From: Phlebopus portentosus
Taxonomy: Eukaryota; Basidiomycota; Agaricomycetes; Boletales; Boletinellaceae
Assembly: GCA_037892935.1 (NCBI GenBank)
Contig: JAYXKI010000002.1
Coordinates: forward strand, 2,294,001-2,358,000
Length of the DNA: 64,000 nucleotides
Direction of reading: 5' to 3'
A model generated the notes under the pieces. That model was not told the origin of the DNA, did no database searches, and saw only the letters and a program-made list of their open reading frames with translations. Positions 1 through 12,900 of this stretch are shown here, in pieces (within the stretch, counting starts at the first letter, position 1; each line of letters starts with the position of its first letter). A program made the position numbers and the translations under genes.

Positions 1-542
1 GCAGCCGTTGTCACCGAGCACTCCTCCCAAGTCGAATCAGCGAGGGAAAGAGGCTCGGAAAAGCAACATTCCGTTCCAGCGTATAAAGACTGAGATGGTT
101 AAGTTTACCGATGAGCGGCTCAGAGACAACTCGTTTCATTCCCGCGTTCGTTACAATTCTTTGTTCCTTTGCACTTTAGCGAGCTGACGGACTCTATCAT
201 CACTTAGGGAGCGAAACGCGGTGATTATGGCGAGCGAGCACATGCGGAATTAATTGTTACACGAGGCGATGGTTTCCGTAAGGAGAAAAATAAGAAGAAA
301 AGAGGAAGCTACCGTGGAGGAGAGATCACAGTATGTCTTGGGGAACGTGCATTTGGACATATACTTACCATTTCTTTCACGGTTTCTTTGCAGCTAGAAA
401 GCCATAGCATCAAGTTCGCATAGACTGTTTGATGACTTCCCGTTTCAACCCACGTCTGATTGCTGTCCACATTGTTTTCCCAGTCACGGTTACAAGCATA
501 AAATACACAGCCTTGCTTTGCTATTTGTTTCGCCGTTGATTT
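1..542. other. Intergenic sequence at left edge
   Basis: This stretch lies beyond the 3' end of the minus-strand ankyrin gene. I see no convincing open frame, no RNA gene and no clear repeat. It may hold the 3' region of the ankyrin gene and part of a neighbour outside the window. Confidence 0.5.
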
Positions 543-1104
543 TTAACCTGGCCCAAGACCGAACACACCAGGCGTTGGAGCATTCTTCTCTTCCTCTGTT
601 GCGCCTAACATATTCAGCCATTCCAGCTTCCTGAACACCTTCGCCGTTTCTATTGCGCTTGGGGTGCCAATACGTGGGTCTGCGCCTAGCTCAACCAGAA
701 CGCGAATAACTTCTTCGTGATTCTTGAAAATGGCACCTGCGAGCGGCGACTGTCCCCTGTCATTCAGGCTATTTGCATCCGCTCCTTTCGAATGAAGCAG
801 TCGCACGGTGGGTGCATGTCCGCTATATGCAGCTAGCATGAGTAGCGTATTACCTATAATGGTCCAGAAATCAGTCAGCAAAGCAAATGGCCTGAGCAAG
901 GGACGTTAATCCACCCTTATCGTTGGTGAGGTTTGGAGGTAGACCAGCATCTACGTATGCACCGAGCAGTTCGTCTTCTCCGTTTCGCGCAAGGTTGAAA
1001 ACTTTCGCGGCAAAATCAAGCGTTTCCTGAGGGAGATCCGACACAGAGGGTTTTCTTTCCTTTTGAGACGAATCGGAGGGGGCCTTTGGTGACTCCAAAG
1101 CCAT
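543..1104 (-). CDS. Small ankyrin-repeat protein
   Basis: A two-exon gene. Exon 1 (1104-915) encodes a Ser/Lys-rich head followed by the start of an ankyrin repeat. A 61-nt intron (914-854, GTGGAT...TATAG) joins it to exon 2 (853-543). The join restores the ankyrin core NDKGNTLLMLAAYSGH, followed by further repeats (GADANSLNDRGQSPL, VELGADPRIGTP). The protein is about 165 residues, almost entirely ankyrin repeats, with no catalytic domain, signal peptide or membrane segment. Ankyrin repeats bind other proteins. Small fungal proteins of this kind have no well-established role, so the partner is unknown. The start ATG is the first in the open frame. It diverges from HOP1 across about 240 bp that must hold both promoters. 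Confidence 0.85.
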
Positions 1105-1342
1105 TATCGATGTGTCCGTAACGGTACCAACCAGATCTGCTGTTCCTCTGAGATTGGTGTGTCATTCATATAAGGCACGTGCCCCGTGGAAACCATTTTC
1201 AGTCTCCGCTCCGCGTAACGCGACGCGTCGAAAGCTGAGACGCGTCGTTCTCCCTTTGTTCCCTTCCACTGACCTTTCAAAGCCCTTCTTCGTTCTCACG
1301 CAACCGTAGCCTAACAACTACGCTTAATTTGTATTTTTCACA

Positions 1343-4300
1343 ATGCAGAGTCAGTCCGTACGCCAACAGGTATGCTTGGTACAGACACCTATCACCCACG
1401 CACTGAGGTCACTGTAGACTGCGATTAGCTCCCAACAGAGTTTGGCCGTAATCAAGACGCTTCTGAGCGCCAGCTTCGGCTGCGTGGCTTATCTAAGGTG
1501 GGTCAAAGTCTGACTCAATTGTCAGACGCATATACACAGGCTACTCTGGAGGGTGTCTTACCAGATGCACATGTCAGGAACTTACTTCCTGAAGAGAATT
1601 TCAGCGAAGGTGCTGCAGGCTTGTCCATGAGATATCTGAAATTTCTTATCCTATTGTGAAGGCAGACTAATGGCTGGAGAACGAGGCTCTATGGCTTACG
1701 ATACTCAAGACTCTCCGGGAAAGAATTCACGTAGTATGAGCGGTATTACTATCAAAACGGTCGCTCGAGGATACTCAACTGAGGCAGATAAACTACTAAA
1801 CTATCTGGTGACTGGGCTTCTTAAACTGCTCGTCCAAAAGCTGATTACAACAGGAACACGGCATTTTTGACGCCATTGAGCGTCAGTACCTCAAGAGCTT
1901 TATATTCGCAATCTACCTTGTAAGTCACACAATCTCTATCTCCATTCTCAAGTGCCCACTTCCTTGACAGGACAATAATGACCCTAAAAAGTACCACCAT
2001 TTATCCCTTTGTTTTATGCCTTCTAATTGCTGTGCTACCAGCATCATAGAATCCTACACTTTCAACTTTAGTGTGCGTACCTAAGGGGGCTTCTGTTCTA
2101 TAAGCCTCATCTCTCCCACAGTATTATGTGGTTCCCGGAACGGCAGTCACTGTTCCGATTATGTCCCTCGACGATCAGCTTAATAAATTATCACTGAATC
2201 CTCGATTAAGAGCCGAATATTTAGATCCAGTCTCTCAAGCCTCTATCAAAGGAAGAGCACCGACGCTAGGAGACGTCAAACAAAGTATCAAGGTACGTGG
2301 TCTCTTTGCCAATGCATGAGCATTGATTGATGCTCTTCAGTCGCTTATAAAGAACTTGGTCCTTATCACCCAAGCCTTGGAACCGTTACCGAGTGTGTGT
2401 TGCAACTTGTGAATACGGGTCAAACAACTGACCAAACGCATGCAGAACGCCGTTTCGCTACGTTTAAAATACTCTACAGAGAAAATACTCCACCAGATTA
2501 TGAGCCGCCATATTTTCGTCCAGGTGATCCGGAGAAGGACCAATTCGTCTTCACGACGCACAATAGCTCTGAAATTCCGGAGAAGTTTAGCATAGGCGCC
2601 GTCGCGACACCTCATCATGGGTTCGGTTCCTAATCTGATTGGAAGTATTACTGTTGACAGAATTGTAGTATTGATGTTCAAGTACAGTCAATCGCTCGCT
2701 TCATCCCGAACGATGAGAAGGACGATTCACAATATCTCGGCATTGGGAAAATCTCACAGAAGGGATTTCCTGGTTCTCAAGGCCAATCGGACGCCGAGCT
2801 GAGAACCAAGCAAGTCGAAATCCAACAGAAGGACGCGGAACTTCGCAAGCTCGCGTGGAATGTCGAAGATTCCCGATGGACGGATGATGACGCAGAAGGC
2901 GAGAACGACCCGGATTACGCAAATGACTCGGGCATTGCGATTATAAGCCCATTAGGTATAAGGCAGGCGGATGGTAGCATAGTCCCGGACCAGGGTGGAA
3001 AGATTGACACAATGGACGTTGATTGCCCTGCCCAATTCTTTGGAAAACCGGACATCGTACCAAGTCGAGTTGGTGAACTGGTACGTTATTTTTTGTTTTG
3101 CATATATCAAATTATTACTGATGTTTCGGAAGCGGGCGAGGAGGAATGCTCAGGAAGAGCTCGAGCCTACGCAACAGCTTGATACCTCTCAAGTTATTCT
3201 TTCCCCTAGACCCATCAGCAATCGGAGCGTGACGGCCACAATTGACACGCAGATGCTACGAGCGGCTCTCGATGGGTCGGCAATGGACTGCACCGCCAGC
3301 AATGAAATGCTTGGTTCTGATATATAAAATTCGTGTCTAAGGCGTTGAAACTGATTTCTCGTCCTGTTAGACATGGAATCTCAGGCGATGAATATATATG
3401 ACGGACAGCCCATTCGAGACAAAGCCAGAGATGATGTCGGTAATGTCTCTGAAGCTCATACCTGCAGGGTTTCGGGCAGAAAATCCGTGACAGGAGAAGT
3501 TTCTTGTGTTTGTGAACACGATGTGAGTGGATTTGTTATCGAATTAGATCTGCTGACAAGAAACAGGATGACGACGATGCCGTCTTTTGTGAGGGTTGCG
3601 AGAAGTGGCTGCATATCAGGTGATCATATTTATCAGACTCCTCACGCATATTCTGACTTGTACGGATAGGTGCATGGGGTACGCGTGCACATTCGGGCAT
3701 ACGTCATTGCATAGCGCAAACTGAATGATCATTTCTAGTTATGACTCAACCAGCGACCCCCGCCTACCCATAAAATATGTCTGTATTCCTTGTCGCCTGC
3801 AAGGTGATATCAAGTTCGACCTCATCAAGGACAAGTATCCCGAGATCCTGGCAGCTTTCGTGGACTTGACACTCTTTCGGTCTGAATTTCTTTACGCGAA
3901 GCGATAGCAGCTGACAAGCTCTTCTCTTGCTCGGTTTCTTAGGCGGGCTATTAAGTTTGTGGAAACTCATAATCCCGGAAGTCTCAAGGAGTTCCGGAAA
4001 CTGACAAAATGCAGTGCCTCGCTCTCCGAGCAGCTGTGGAATCGCTTAGAGCGAGAAGGTGGGGTGCGTTTTGTACTATATACTTAATGACGCCCACGCC
4101 ACTTCACCCATAGGATTCATTCTGATGGAGGTCATTGAGATGGACAAGAATCGGCTGCTTGAGACCCGCTCTCGTGCGACACGCTCGGCGAAGAAGGTCC
4201 AAAGCGCGAAGCGAGTGCAGAAATACGTATTCAATGCGGCTTGTAAGAAGACGGCACTATATCGAGATTACTTCCATCCAGATAGCGAGGCTGAGAAGAC

Positions 4301-4797
4301 CATGATAGGATTGGTATGAGAACGCCGCAAACTATACATGGTGTGAAGTGCTAATTCGCTATATCGCAGGGTCGTAATTTAAAAAGACCTAAGAATCAGA
4401 AATCTGAAAAAAGGAAGGGAGTTGGATCAGATTGTCGCCCAAATACTCCTTTAGTAAGTTCATCACTTTGGCATGCTCTCGGCTTTTAATCAATAATGTC
4501 CGTTGGCAGTTGCAAGCGAGGTCAGTCTTCTTCTCTTCAAACTTGACGTGCTGTCACACGGCGCCGACCACTCGGGATAGGGATGCGGCCGAGGAGAACC
4601 CTGTTTCTGCGGGAGAGACACGCGATGCCCAGTTGCAGATTGAATCTCAGACGCAAGACGAGACCCAGTTCATTTCGATGCCGGTGGCCGCAGCCGACTT
4701 GAAGAGACGATCTGGATCGTCATCGCAAGAGATGGTGAAAACGAGAAAGAAAGTGAAGATTTCTGTTGTGGAGGAGAACGTGGACATTGAAGAATGA
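1343..4797 (+). CDS. HOP1: Meiotic chromosome-axis HORMA protein (Hop1 family)
   Basis: Close to twenty short introns split the gene. Joined, they give an N-terminal HORMA domain (QSLAVIKTLLSASFGC, LRNLLPEENFSE, NYLEHGIFDAIERQY, YTFNFSYYVVPGT, RRFATFKILYREN). An acidic linker follows, then a PHD finger (CVCEHD then DDDAVFCEGCEKWLHIRCMGY, with paired Cys and a His-Cys). Next is a helical segment (about 3800-4315) that fits a winged helix, then a basic tail rich in Ser and Lys. In yeast, Hop1 coats meiotic chromosome axes, promotes double-strand breaks and inter-homologue repair, and binds nucleosomes through a PHD/winged-helix region. That role is inferred here from architecture. The start gives MQSQSVRQQ directly upstream of the HORMA core. 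Expression is expected to be meiosis-specific, but I see no diagnostic promoter element. Confidence 0.9.
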
Positions 4798-5699
4798 AGT
4801 GAATCGACAAGTGGACAACTAGACGAAGGACCTTGTGGATAGATGTAAGGGAGCTGACTCGCGCTCGAAACTGGGGTATGACTGCTTCTGGAACCTGGTA
4901 CCCCGACACGTGTATCTTGAGCGAAGGAAGGAAGTGATACTGAATTGACCTAGACCTGCTGTGTTTCCTTTGCAATTGTTCTGAATGACTCTTCGGCTGG
5001 CCCACGCTATGTGCTTCTTGGACGAATCGTGCACTCTGTGATTATTTTCGAGCGACTCTTCCGAAACAAGAGCTTATCTAACTGCTCTGGACTTATTCTG
5101 TTCATCGATTGCTGTGTACTATACTTGTGTGCTTTGAAAGATATGTAGAGTAGATATGCACCGAACGAACGAATAAAACGAGTTGATCGCCTCTATCGAG
5201 TGAATTCGGCGCCGGCCCTAAACAGGCAATGATAAAAGGAGGGATCGCGGAAGGATAAACACGAACTAACCGCTCTTCCTTTGGCAAATCGTCGAGGACG
5301 GATACCACGGCCGATGAGCTGCTGGAAGAGGACTCGCATGGAGATGAAGTAATGGAGCAAGGCATAGAGCACCTTTGTATCTCCTGCGGCACTGGGTATC
5401 TACCGGTCGGAGGCTCGTTAGAAAGGTGTACATAAAATAATATGAATATTGAATGTATTGAAGTTTGCTTCGAAGAAATAAAGTTTAAGAATGAAATGCT
5501 TTTGAACGCGGGAGCAACAACTTGAATTCAGACGACACTGAGCAAGGCGAGTACCAAGTAGTGCAGGTGCAGGTGCAGGTGCAGGTGCAGGTGCAAGTGC
5601 AAGTGAAGCCCCGCTTCTCCCTCTTCCATCCTCATCCGGCTCGCCACTCTCACAAGATTTATTGTTCCTCTTCTATCTTCTCTCTTTCTCTCCATAACA
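4798..5699. other. Intergenic region between HOP1 and DOA1
   Basis: About 900 bp holding the HOP1 3' end and the DOA1 promoter. The only clear structure is the hexanucleotide tract at 5561-5605. A Ser-rich minus-strand frame near 5390-5190 lacks a convincing ATG and was not accepted as a gene. A pyrimidine-rich stretch (5660-5698) lies just before the DOA1 start, as is common in fungal promoters. Confidence 0.5.
5561..5605. repeat. GTGCAG hexanucleotide microsatellite
   Basis: Seven tandem copies of GTGCAG, the last two varying to GTGCAA, about 95 bp upstream of the DOA1 start. The tract is open on both strands (Val-Gln or Leu-His repeats), which explains two spurious frames here. Confidence 0.9.
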
Positions 5700-8600
5700 A
5701 TGCCGTACAAGCTCTCTGCATCGCTCAGCGAACATTCCTCCGACGTGCGTCCACATCCTTATATGTGCATGCATTCTGACGATCCAAACTTACCAACTCT
5801 CCTCGTCCGCCGTATAATATCGTATGGGTATTCACAGGTTCGCGCAGTGGTGTCGCCCTCCAACGATCTCGTCCTCTCAGCATCGCGCGACAAGACAGCG
5901 CGGTCCTGGACGCGTACTTCCTCCAATGCGTTCTCTCAGGATTTCACTTTCCGTGCAGGCAACAAGTTCCTAAATGCCATCACGTACATCCCGCCTTCTT
6001 CAGAAGCTCCCAGAGGTGCGTCGGCTTGGGTTTTCAATGCTTCGCGTATCGGAAACGAGAGCATTGACCGAGCATTGTTTTGTTTTTCTCTTCGATGTGT
6101 GGCGTGTAGGGTACATGGCGACTGGCGGCAACGAGGCCGTCATCAACGTCTATCCGCTCGACGCGCCTTCCGATGAGCCGCGATATGCGCTGGTCGGACA
6201 TACGGACAATGTATGCACGCTGAACGCTTCGCCATCGGGATTACTCATTTCCGGTTCTTGGGACAGGTACGTGTCCATTCAATGCTTTGCTCTACCTTGT
6301 CCCTTCATCAACGAGCTTTGTTAGGACAGCAAGAGTATGGCGTAATTTCCAACAGGTCTACGAACTCAAGGGTCATGAACAGTCCGTTTGGGCAGCTTTG
6401 ATACTCGACGAGGCAGAGGATACCTTTCTAACTGGTTCGCTCCAATGATCGCCTCAGAATCGATCCTACCTCCGTGCTAACTTGGAACTAAAGGCTCCGC
6501 TGACAAAACAATCAGGTTGTGGATGAAGCATAAACTCATTCGGACGTTTAGTGGCCATACTCAGGCTGTCCGTGGTCTCGCGCTGATCCCCCATATTGGT
6601 TTTGCTTCGTGCTCCAACGATGGGTATATTCATATCCGCTACACTTATTTTAGCGTTTGCTTAGATGATGTTGACGACTAACTTAGGGAGATTAGAGTAT
6701 GGACCACCGAAGGGGACGTAGTATCCACGCTTTCGGGACATACTTCATTTGTTTATTCACTCACGGTCTTACCTACCGGTGAGATTGCTTCAGGCGGAGA
6801 AGATCGCACACTTCGTATCTGGCGGGGTGAGATATCATGTGCCCTTTCTTCTTTTCGCCGCCTAACGGTAAAAATGCGACTTTCGTCGTAGATGAGGAGT
6901 GTATACAGACGATCGTCCATCCTGCGACATCGGTATGGACGGTTTCTTCAATGCTAAACGGCGATATTGTTACTGGATCGAGCGATGGCGTCGTGCGAAT
7001 CTTCAGTAACGCGGAAGAGCGGTGGGCATCCTCAAATGAGCTAAAAGAATACGACGAGTTAGTTGCAAGCCAAGCACTCCCCTCGTAAGTGCATCTAGAC
7101 CCTGCTTACCGATCTCTATCTTTTCCCCCTGTTTGATAATATCGGCGGACTTTTCTGAATCCGTAATTTCCTTTGTTTTCTCTGATCATCTGTCCTGGGA
7201 CCCTGCCTCCATTCGTGTGTACATGTGTGTGCATGTAGCCAACAAGTCGGAGATGTGAAAAAGACCGACCTGCCTGGACTCGAGGCTCTCACAGCTCCGG
7301 GTGCGTATGATCTCCTTGTTTATCTTCTAGCTTTATCGAGCAATTGATTGAATCCTCGTCGACATGGAAGGTAAGAAGCCTGGAGAGGTCAAGATGGTCC
7401 GGAACGGAGACAGAGTCGAGGCTCACCAGGAAAGTATTTTTTCCGTGCATTCCATGCGCTACTTATCTCGCTTCCCACTCGTGCTTATTGGACATCTAAC
7501 GTGCAGTGGGATTCGGCTAGCATGACATGGCAGAAGATCGGAGATGTCGTTGACGCGGTTGGATCTGGACGGAAGCAATTATACGAGGGGAAGGAATACG
7601 ATTATGTATTCGATGTAGATATTCAAGACGGCGTCCCCCCATTGAAGCTACCCTATAATGCGAATGGTAGGTGCTTCTCTTACACCACCCCATTTATGAA
7701 TGGATTGAGTTTCGACTGCTGTCGATAGAGAACCCGTTTACTGCTGCGCAGCGATTCCTTGCATCACACGACTTGCCGATGAGCTACTTGGACCAGGTGG
7801 TTCAGTTTATCCAGCAGAACACGAGTGGAGTGAGCCTGTCAACAACCTCCGAGTACTCCGACCCTTTCACTGGTATGTGCTCATCCCGCGTCATTAATAC
7901 ATGCTCACTTACCGGATTCCGTCGTTGAAACTCTCAGGAGCATCACGATATCAAGGCGGTGGTAGCTCTGGTCCCGCAGCGTCGCCGGCGTATGCTGATC
8001 CTTTCACTGGAGCCACTCGTTACCAGCCTCCAACCATATCTACACCTTCAGCACCATCCTCGGGGTACGGCGACCCGCTCACGGGTGGTTCGCGATATGC
8101 GCCACCTACGGCGGTACCTCCACCCCAGACAGTTACGCCCGCACGGTCGACATCGGTTGTCCCGGTGGTGAGTCCTCAGCCTCGTCTCGCATCGCTACAG
8201 AGATGTCATACCTAATGATCATGCGCAGTCAACGTTCCTGTCGTTCAAGCAAGGAAACGTAAACGCCATGCGCGGCAAAGTTAGCGAACTCGACGACGGG
8301 TTCCGAAACGAGATTGTAGGTCTGTTTATCTTAGTGCAGCGGGATATTTCTTATCCGAGAATTCTCTCAGTCAACGACGGCAGTAGCGATCTATGGCCCG
8401 GAAGCGGAGAGGCTCGACGAAGCATATGCATATTTAAATCAGGCATTGACCTCGCCGGGCAAAATAACGGCGCCTCCTCTTGACAAGGCACATTTAGAAG
8501 CGGTAGAACAAATTTTAGAACGATGGCCATCGTCGTCCCGCTTTCCCAGTGAGTTCTTCAAGTGTTGCAATCAGACTCATGTCACCTGAGCTCCTTGGCG

Positions 8601-9407
8601 TTATTTCCAGTTATCGATTTAGCCCGGCTGATCAGTGGTAATTGCCCGTCCGCATATACCGACTCGAAAGTTGCGCAGCAGTTCTTTGCCTCTCTACTCA
8701 AGGCGGCTGAATGGGATGCACCGTGGGACGGCCAGATTCCGAAATCTCGCGAGACGAATATGCTGCTCACCCTTCGAGCGTTGGCGAATTCAGTCAATGA
8801 AAGTACTCCTGTGGGGCTTGGGGAGTGGGTCGGTGCGATACTGGGTGAACTAGGGCGTGCACCGTACGACGCACTGGCGAAGAACCATCGAGTGGCCCTG
8901 GCTACGTTTTTGTTCAAGTAAGTGTAATTCCTCGGTATGTGAAGGTGTGTTGCTCATTGGACCCATTAAATAGCATTTCATGTGTACGGCTGAAAAGTCC
9001 GTCGCATCCCCTTCAATTGGCGAGCAGCATCTATCTTTGATCTCTATGGTTCGTGTCCAATCTCACACGATCTGTCATGATATATGTCCGTTAACTCCGC
9101 GTTCGGTCTAGATCCTGCACCAAGAACAGAAAGATGGAGAAACTGCCTATCGAGCTCTCGTCGCGCTCGGGAACACTGTGAGCATTTTTTTTTCCTGCTC
9201 TTTGACCTATTATTTGGCTCTATCGAATTGAACTGATGTACATTTTTTTCTTGAGAAAAGCTATTCGCACTGAAAGCTCAGAGCGTAAGTCTGGCTCCAG
9301 GTCAAGTCAGCGAGCTTCGACAAGCCCTACCAGGTCTGAGGTCACGTTTCCTGGAGGATAGGACGAGCGCTGTTATCAAAGACGTAGAGACCCTCCTTTC
9401 TAGCTAG
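5700..9407 (+). CDS. DOA1: Cdc48 ubiquitin adaptor Doa1/Ufd3 (PLAA): WD40-PFU-PUL
   Basis: The N-terminal half is a seven-blade WD40 propeller (SASRDKTARSW, SGSWDRTARVW, TGSADKTIRLW, SGGEDRTLRIW, TGSSDGVVRIF), which binds ubiquitin in the family. A PFU domain follows (about 7390-7800; EYDYVFDVDIQDG, NPFTAAQRFLASHDLP). Next is a low-complexity linker with three DPFTG/DPLTG-x-x-RY units, then the C-terminal PUL armadillo domain that binds Cdc48/p97. Doa1 maintains ubiquitin levels and helps degrade Cdc48 substrates, including at mitochondria and ribosomes. MPYKLSASL is a natural start, as WD40 repeat 1 begins at once. Near 8981-8987 one base is missing from the open frame: upstream reads FNISCV, downstream reads AEKSVASPSIGEQH then ILHQEQKDGETAYRALVALGNT, a clear PUL sequence. 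As written, the product ends at a TGA 45 codons or fewer later. Confidence 0.9.
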
Positions 9408-9943
9408 GTGTCCTGAGGTTGGACGGACGCGAACAAGTCATACTTCAAAATAATCAATGTCGAACTGAATGGGACCGGGGGCTTTTACATACACGCTATG
9501 CACCTTATCATTCGGTTTGCTCTCAATCTACAAGCGCAAAGATTTGGCATACAATATACAAATAAGTCAGACCTCCCTTTTTTTGTCTTTCACCCTTCGT
9601 GGACGGTTAAGTAGAATCATTTGAGAATGGATATATAGGGTGATGATGGCGAAGGTGTTTGTGATGATTCCATTTGTACGTGGTGGTTGTGACTATGCAA
9701 CAATGTAGCATTACGGAATTTGACGAACAATCTCCTCCCGCCCGAATGCAATTTTTACGTGGCCTTTTCTGTTGAGCCGTCGCATGAAGGAGGATTGATT
9801 TTACACCCGAAGAATCTTGATTGGTTTGCTGACATCCACTCTGATGACTAAGTTGGAATTTCTTCTTTCTTCTCGCAGGCTGGATGGACTTCGAATGAAT
9901 GCGGATCCACATTACTTATTTACCGAATCATCAATCAAAACTA
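9408..9943. other. Convergent intergenic region DOA1/MAK21
   Basis: About 535 bp between two converging genes. It presumably contains both 3' UTRs and polyadenylation signals. I see no gene or repeat. Confidence 0.5.
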
Positions 9944-12900
9944 CTAGATGTTATCCTCGGGCTCCCCCTCAATGAGTTTCGCATAATCTTCATACGTCGC
10001 GAAAGTAGGTAACGAGCGTAACTTGCGACGTTTGTTCTTGTTTTCTTCTCCTTTAGCCCTCTCGCTCCCTTTCTCTCGCTTTCGTTTTTTGTTGCTAACA
10101 ACTTTTGGCTTTCGTCCTACTGCGTTATCTGGATCAGAGTCGGAAAAGCCTTCCCATTCTGCTTCTGCTTCAGAAGAGGAGTGAGAGGCTTCAGGGTCCG
10201 AAGAGGAGTGGTATGCGATGAGACCTTCGGGAAGCTCGATGTCGTTTAGCGAGATAAGGTCTTCCGCGTTGGAGGCTTCGGCGAGTGAGAGAGCTTCGTC
10301 GGATTCTTCGCCTTCGTCTTCCTCGACTTCACCCTCGTGTGTCTTTTCGTCTGCGTCGAGATCTTCTTGCTCCTCTTCGTCGTCTTCTCCCTCGGAAGCA
10401 GATACATCGTCATTCCCATCTACCTCGGAGTCAGACTCAGCTTCAGAATCGTCCGAGGGTAGATTGTCCTCTTCGTCGTCGAGGTCTGGATTAAGGTCCG
10501 GGTTTGTCGCTTTGATTGCCTAAGGGATAATCGAGACCGCTGGATCAGCTTAAATGGCAAACGTAAGAAGGAATACTGACCTCCCAGATCTCAGCCTCTC
10601 CTTCGCTCTCATCACCATCTTTTTCATCTTCACCTGAACCCTGTTCCGATCCTGCATCGTCGGCCTTTTCAGTCTCCCCATCGGCCTCGTCCTCATCTTC
10701 GTCCTCGCTGTCCTCGCCGCCTTTCCTCTTAGAGAGCTTCTCCGCCTTCGCGTGTTCCTTCTCGTTTCTCTTTGAGAAGTACTTATGGAAGAATACCTAC
10801 GTAGTAACAACAGAAATAAATGAGGTGCGCAAACAAGTAATTAAAAAAACAACAACATATAATCGTCCTTACCTGATCAACTGGCACATTCCTAATATCC
10901 TTCTTCCAAAACCTCTCATCATTAATCACAGCAGCATCTGTCGAGGCGCCCTTGACAATTCGGATGCTCATCCCGTCCTGCGCGGACGCAGCTGCAGAGG
11001 GCTGCATAGCACTCGGACCCTTCGGTCTCGGCTTCTTTGGATTCCTGTATACGAATCGGTCGAGGAAGTGTGAGAGGGTGTTGAGCGAGAGGTCGGCGTT
11101 TGCCGTGGGTTCTGCGCCTGAGAGAAGCTGGAAGGCGTGAAGACGGATGGTTGGATGGTAGTATGAGAGGAGGGGAGTCTAGGAATGATTATGTATGAGA
11201 TATATATGCCCCAGATGATGGGGGATCACTGACTAGGTCCCACATTGGACTGGCACCTGCATCCGCGTATTGAGGATCTCGCTTCCTAGAGTCGTATTCA
11301 CAAGGCTCCCCTTCCCCAGACGCTTCACGAGGCTTGCCCAACAGGTCGCTCAATGTCGGCTGGGCTTTGAAGAGCTAAGACAAATATCAGCATTGTCTGC
11401 CAGGAGCAATGGAAATGGAACGTGTCGAGGACATACTTCTCCGAGTAAGTAAAGTCCACCGGCAACGAACTCCGCCCCTCCATTGCCCGCTCCGACAAGC
11501 AGCTGCACAAATCGCCTCACGAAGGCTTTCACTCTCTCCGGTTTTGTATCCACCTTCAAGGATTTCAAAAGCAGGTTCAGGTACATAGCGTGCTTGTTAG
11601 AAGAGCTGAGCCGAATGTCTAGTAAGGATGCGTATAGGGCTCTGTAGTATCTATCCGATATGGACGTGGACAGAGCGGAGAATGAGGTGGAGGTTGATGG
11701 AGTTGATTTGAGGGATTGGCAAATTAGCATGATGAGTCGGAGAGCTTGAAGGGAGATGTTGAAGGTGGATTTATGAGAAATGAGGAAAAGTGTGTCTATA
11801 TGCTTGCTGAATCTTCACGAAGGGAGATCAAAGCTCGTCAGAATACTCAGATGAAAAGACGAAAGAAAATACGTACTCGACATCGTCCAGACTCAGTTTT
11901 GCAAATGGCAAGGCTCGGTTGACGCCGGTCAGAATTGCAGAGATCAACCTCGAGTTGGAGTCCTCTACTTCAGCGAAACCTTCACGATCGTCCTGCTCCT
12001 TTCCCTTCCCTTTTCTTTCCGCCTGCTCCTTCCTCTTCTCTTTCGCATATCGCGAATGATCCACGACACTCCCGGTACTATCTCCTTCTCACTACCGTCA
12101 ACCGGCCGTCCAGGATTTCCCAATATCTCCTTGAATAGCTCAAAATACAAGCTGATGAGCTGTCTGGCGACACCTCTATCTGCTTCTGTCGTAGAGAGCA
12201 TGATCTGGTTCAGCGTGATCGATGCGTAGTACCTGGAATGCTCCTGCTGTAGATCCTTCTTGTCATCCTTGTCTTGCAAATTTCCCTTGGCTTTCGGAGC
12301 TGAATTCACGGGACTGGTTGCAAATTTTAGATGCGTTGCTCCTGAAGCGGTTTTCGAGCCGCTGGTAGCAGCAGCAGTGCTTCCTCGCGCGGGTTTGAGA
12401 ACTAGGGAAGTTATCTCGCGTAAGACGACTGCTTTCATGGACGGATGAGCTTGGAGCAGTTGAAGGAGGTGATAGGAAGCACGAGAGGCGACTGAACGTT
12501 CTGAGTCTCCCTGTCAATCAGAATACATTTAAGTAACAGTAGAGTATTGCATTGGAGTAAATTCAGCTTACAAGTTTGTTGACGAGAAGTCTAAGAAGGT
12601 TTTGTTCCTGTTCTGGCTTGTCCCGAAGAAGGGTGAAGATCAAAGCCATTGCTTGAAGCCGGACGTACGGTAAGGGGTCTAGGGAAAGAGTCTGTGAATC
12701 GGCAGTCGTCATCAGGAGCAGTAATATAAATTTTCAATACCCAAAGACGTACCTCCAGAGTTTGAAGGATCGTGTAGAAGTACTTCTTCAGCCAGTCTTC
12801 GAAATACCATAGCAGGAGATATTTGTCCGTCACGCCAGGGTGATTCAGGGGTTGGTCAACGAAATACCTTCGCAAACATCAGCAACCCCTCAGTCCATGC

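Noticed and set aside
1112..1309. Plus-strand frame between the ankyrin gene and HOP1
   Set aside because: It lies in a 240-bp divergent promoter, has no recognisable sequence, and cannot be joined to HOP1 in frame.
5193..5392. Ser-rich minus-strand frame that could be extended by an intron
   Set aside because: The apparent start is GTG, not ATG, and the product matches no family I know. It may be part of an untranslated region.
5522..5779. Frames on both strands through the GTGCAG repeat
   Set aside because: The repeat itself keeps both strands open. DOA1 begins in a different frame at 5700.
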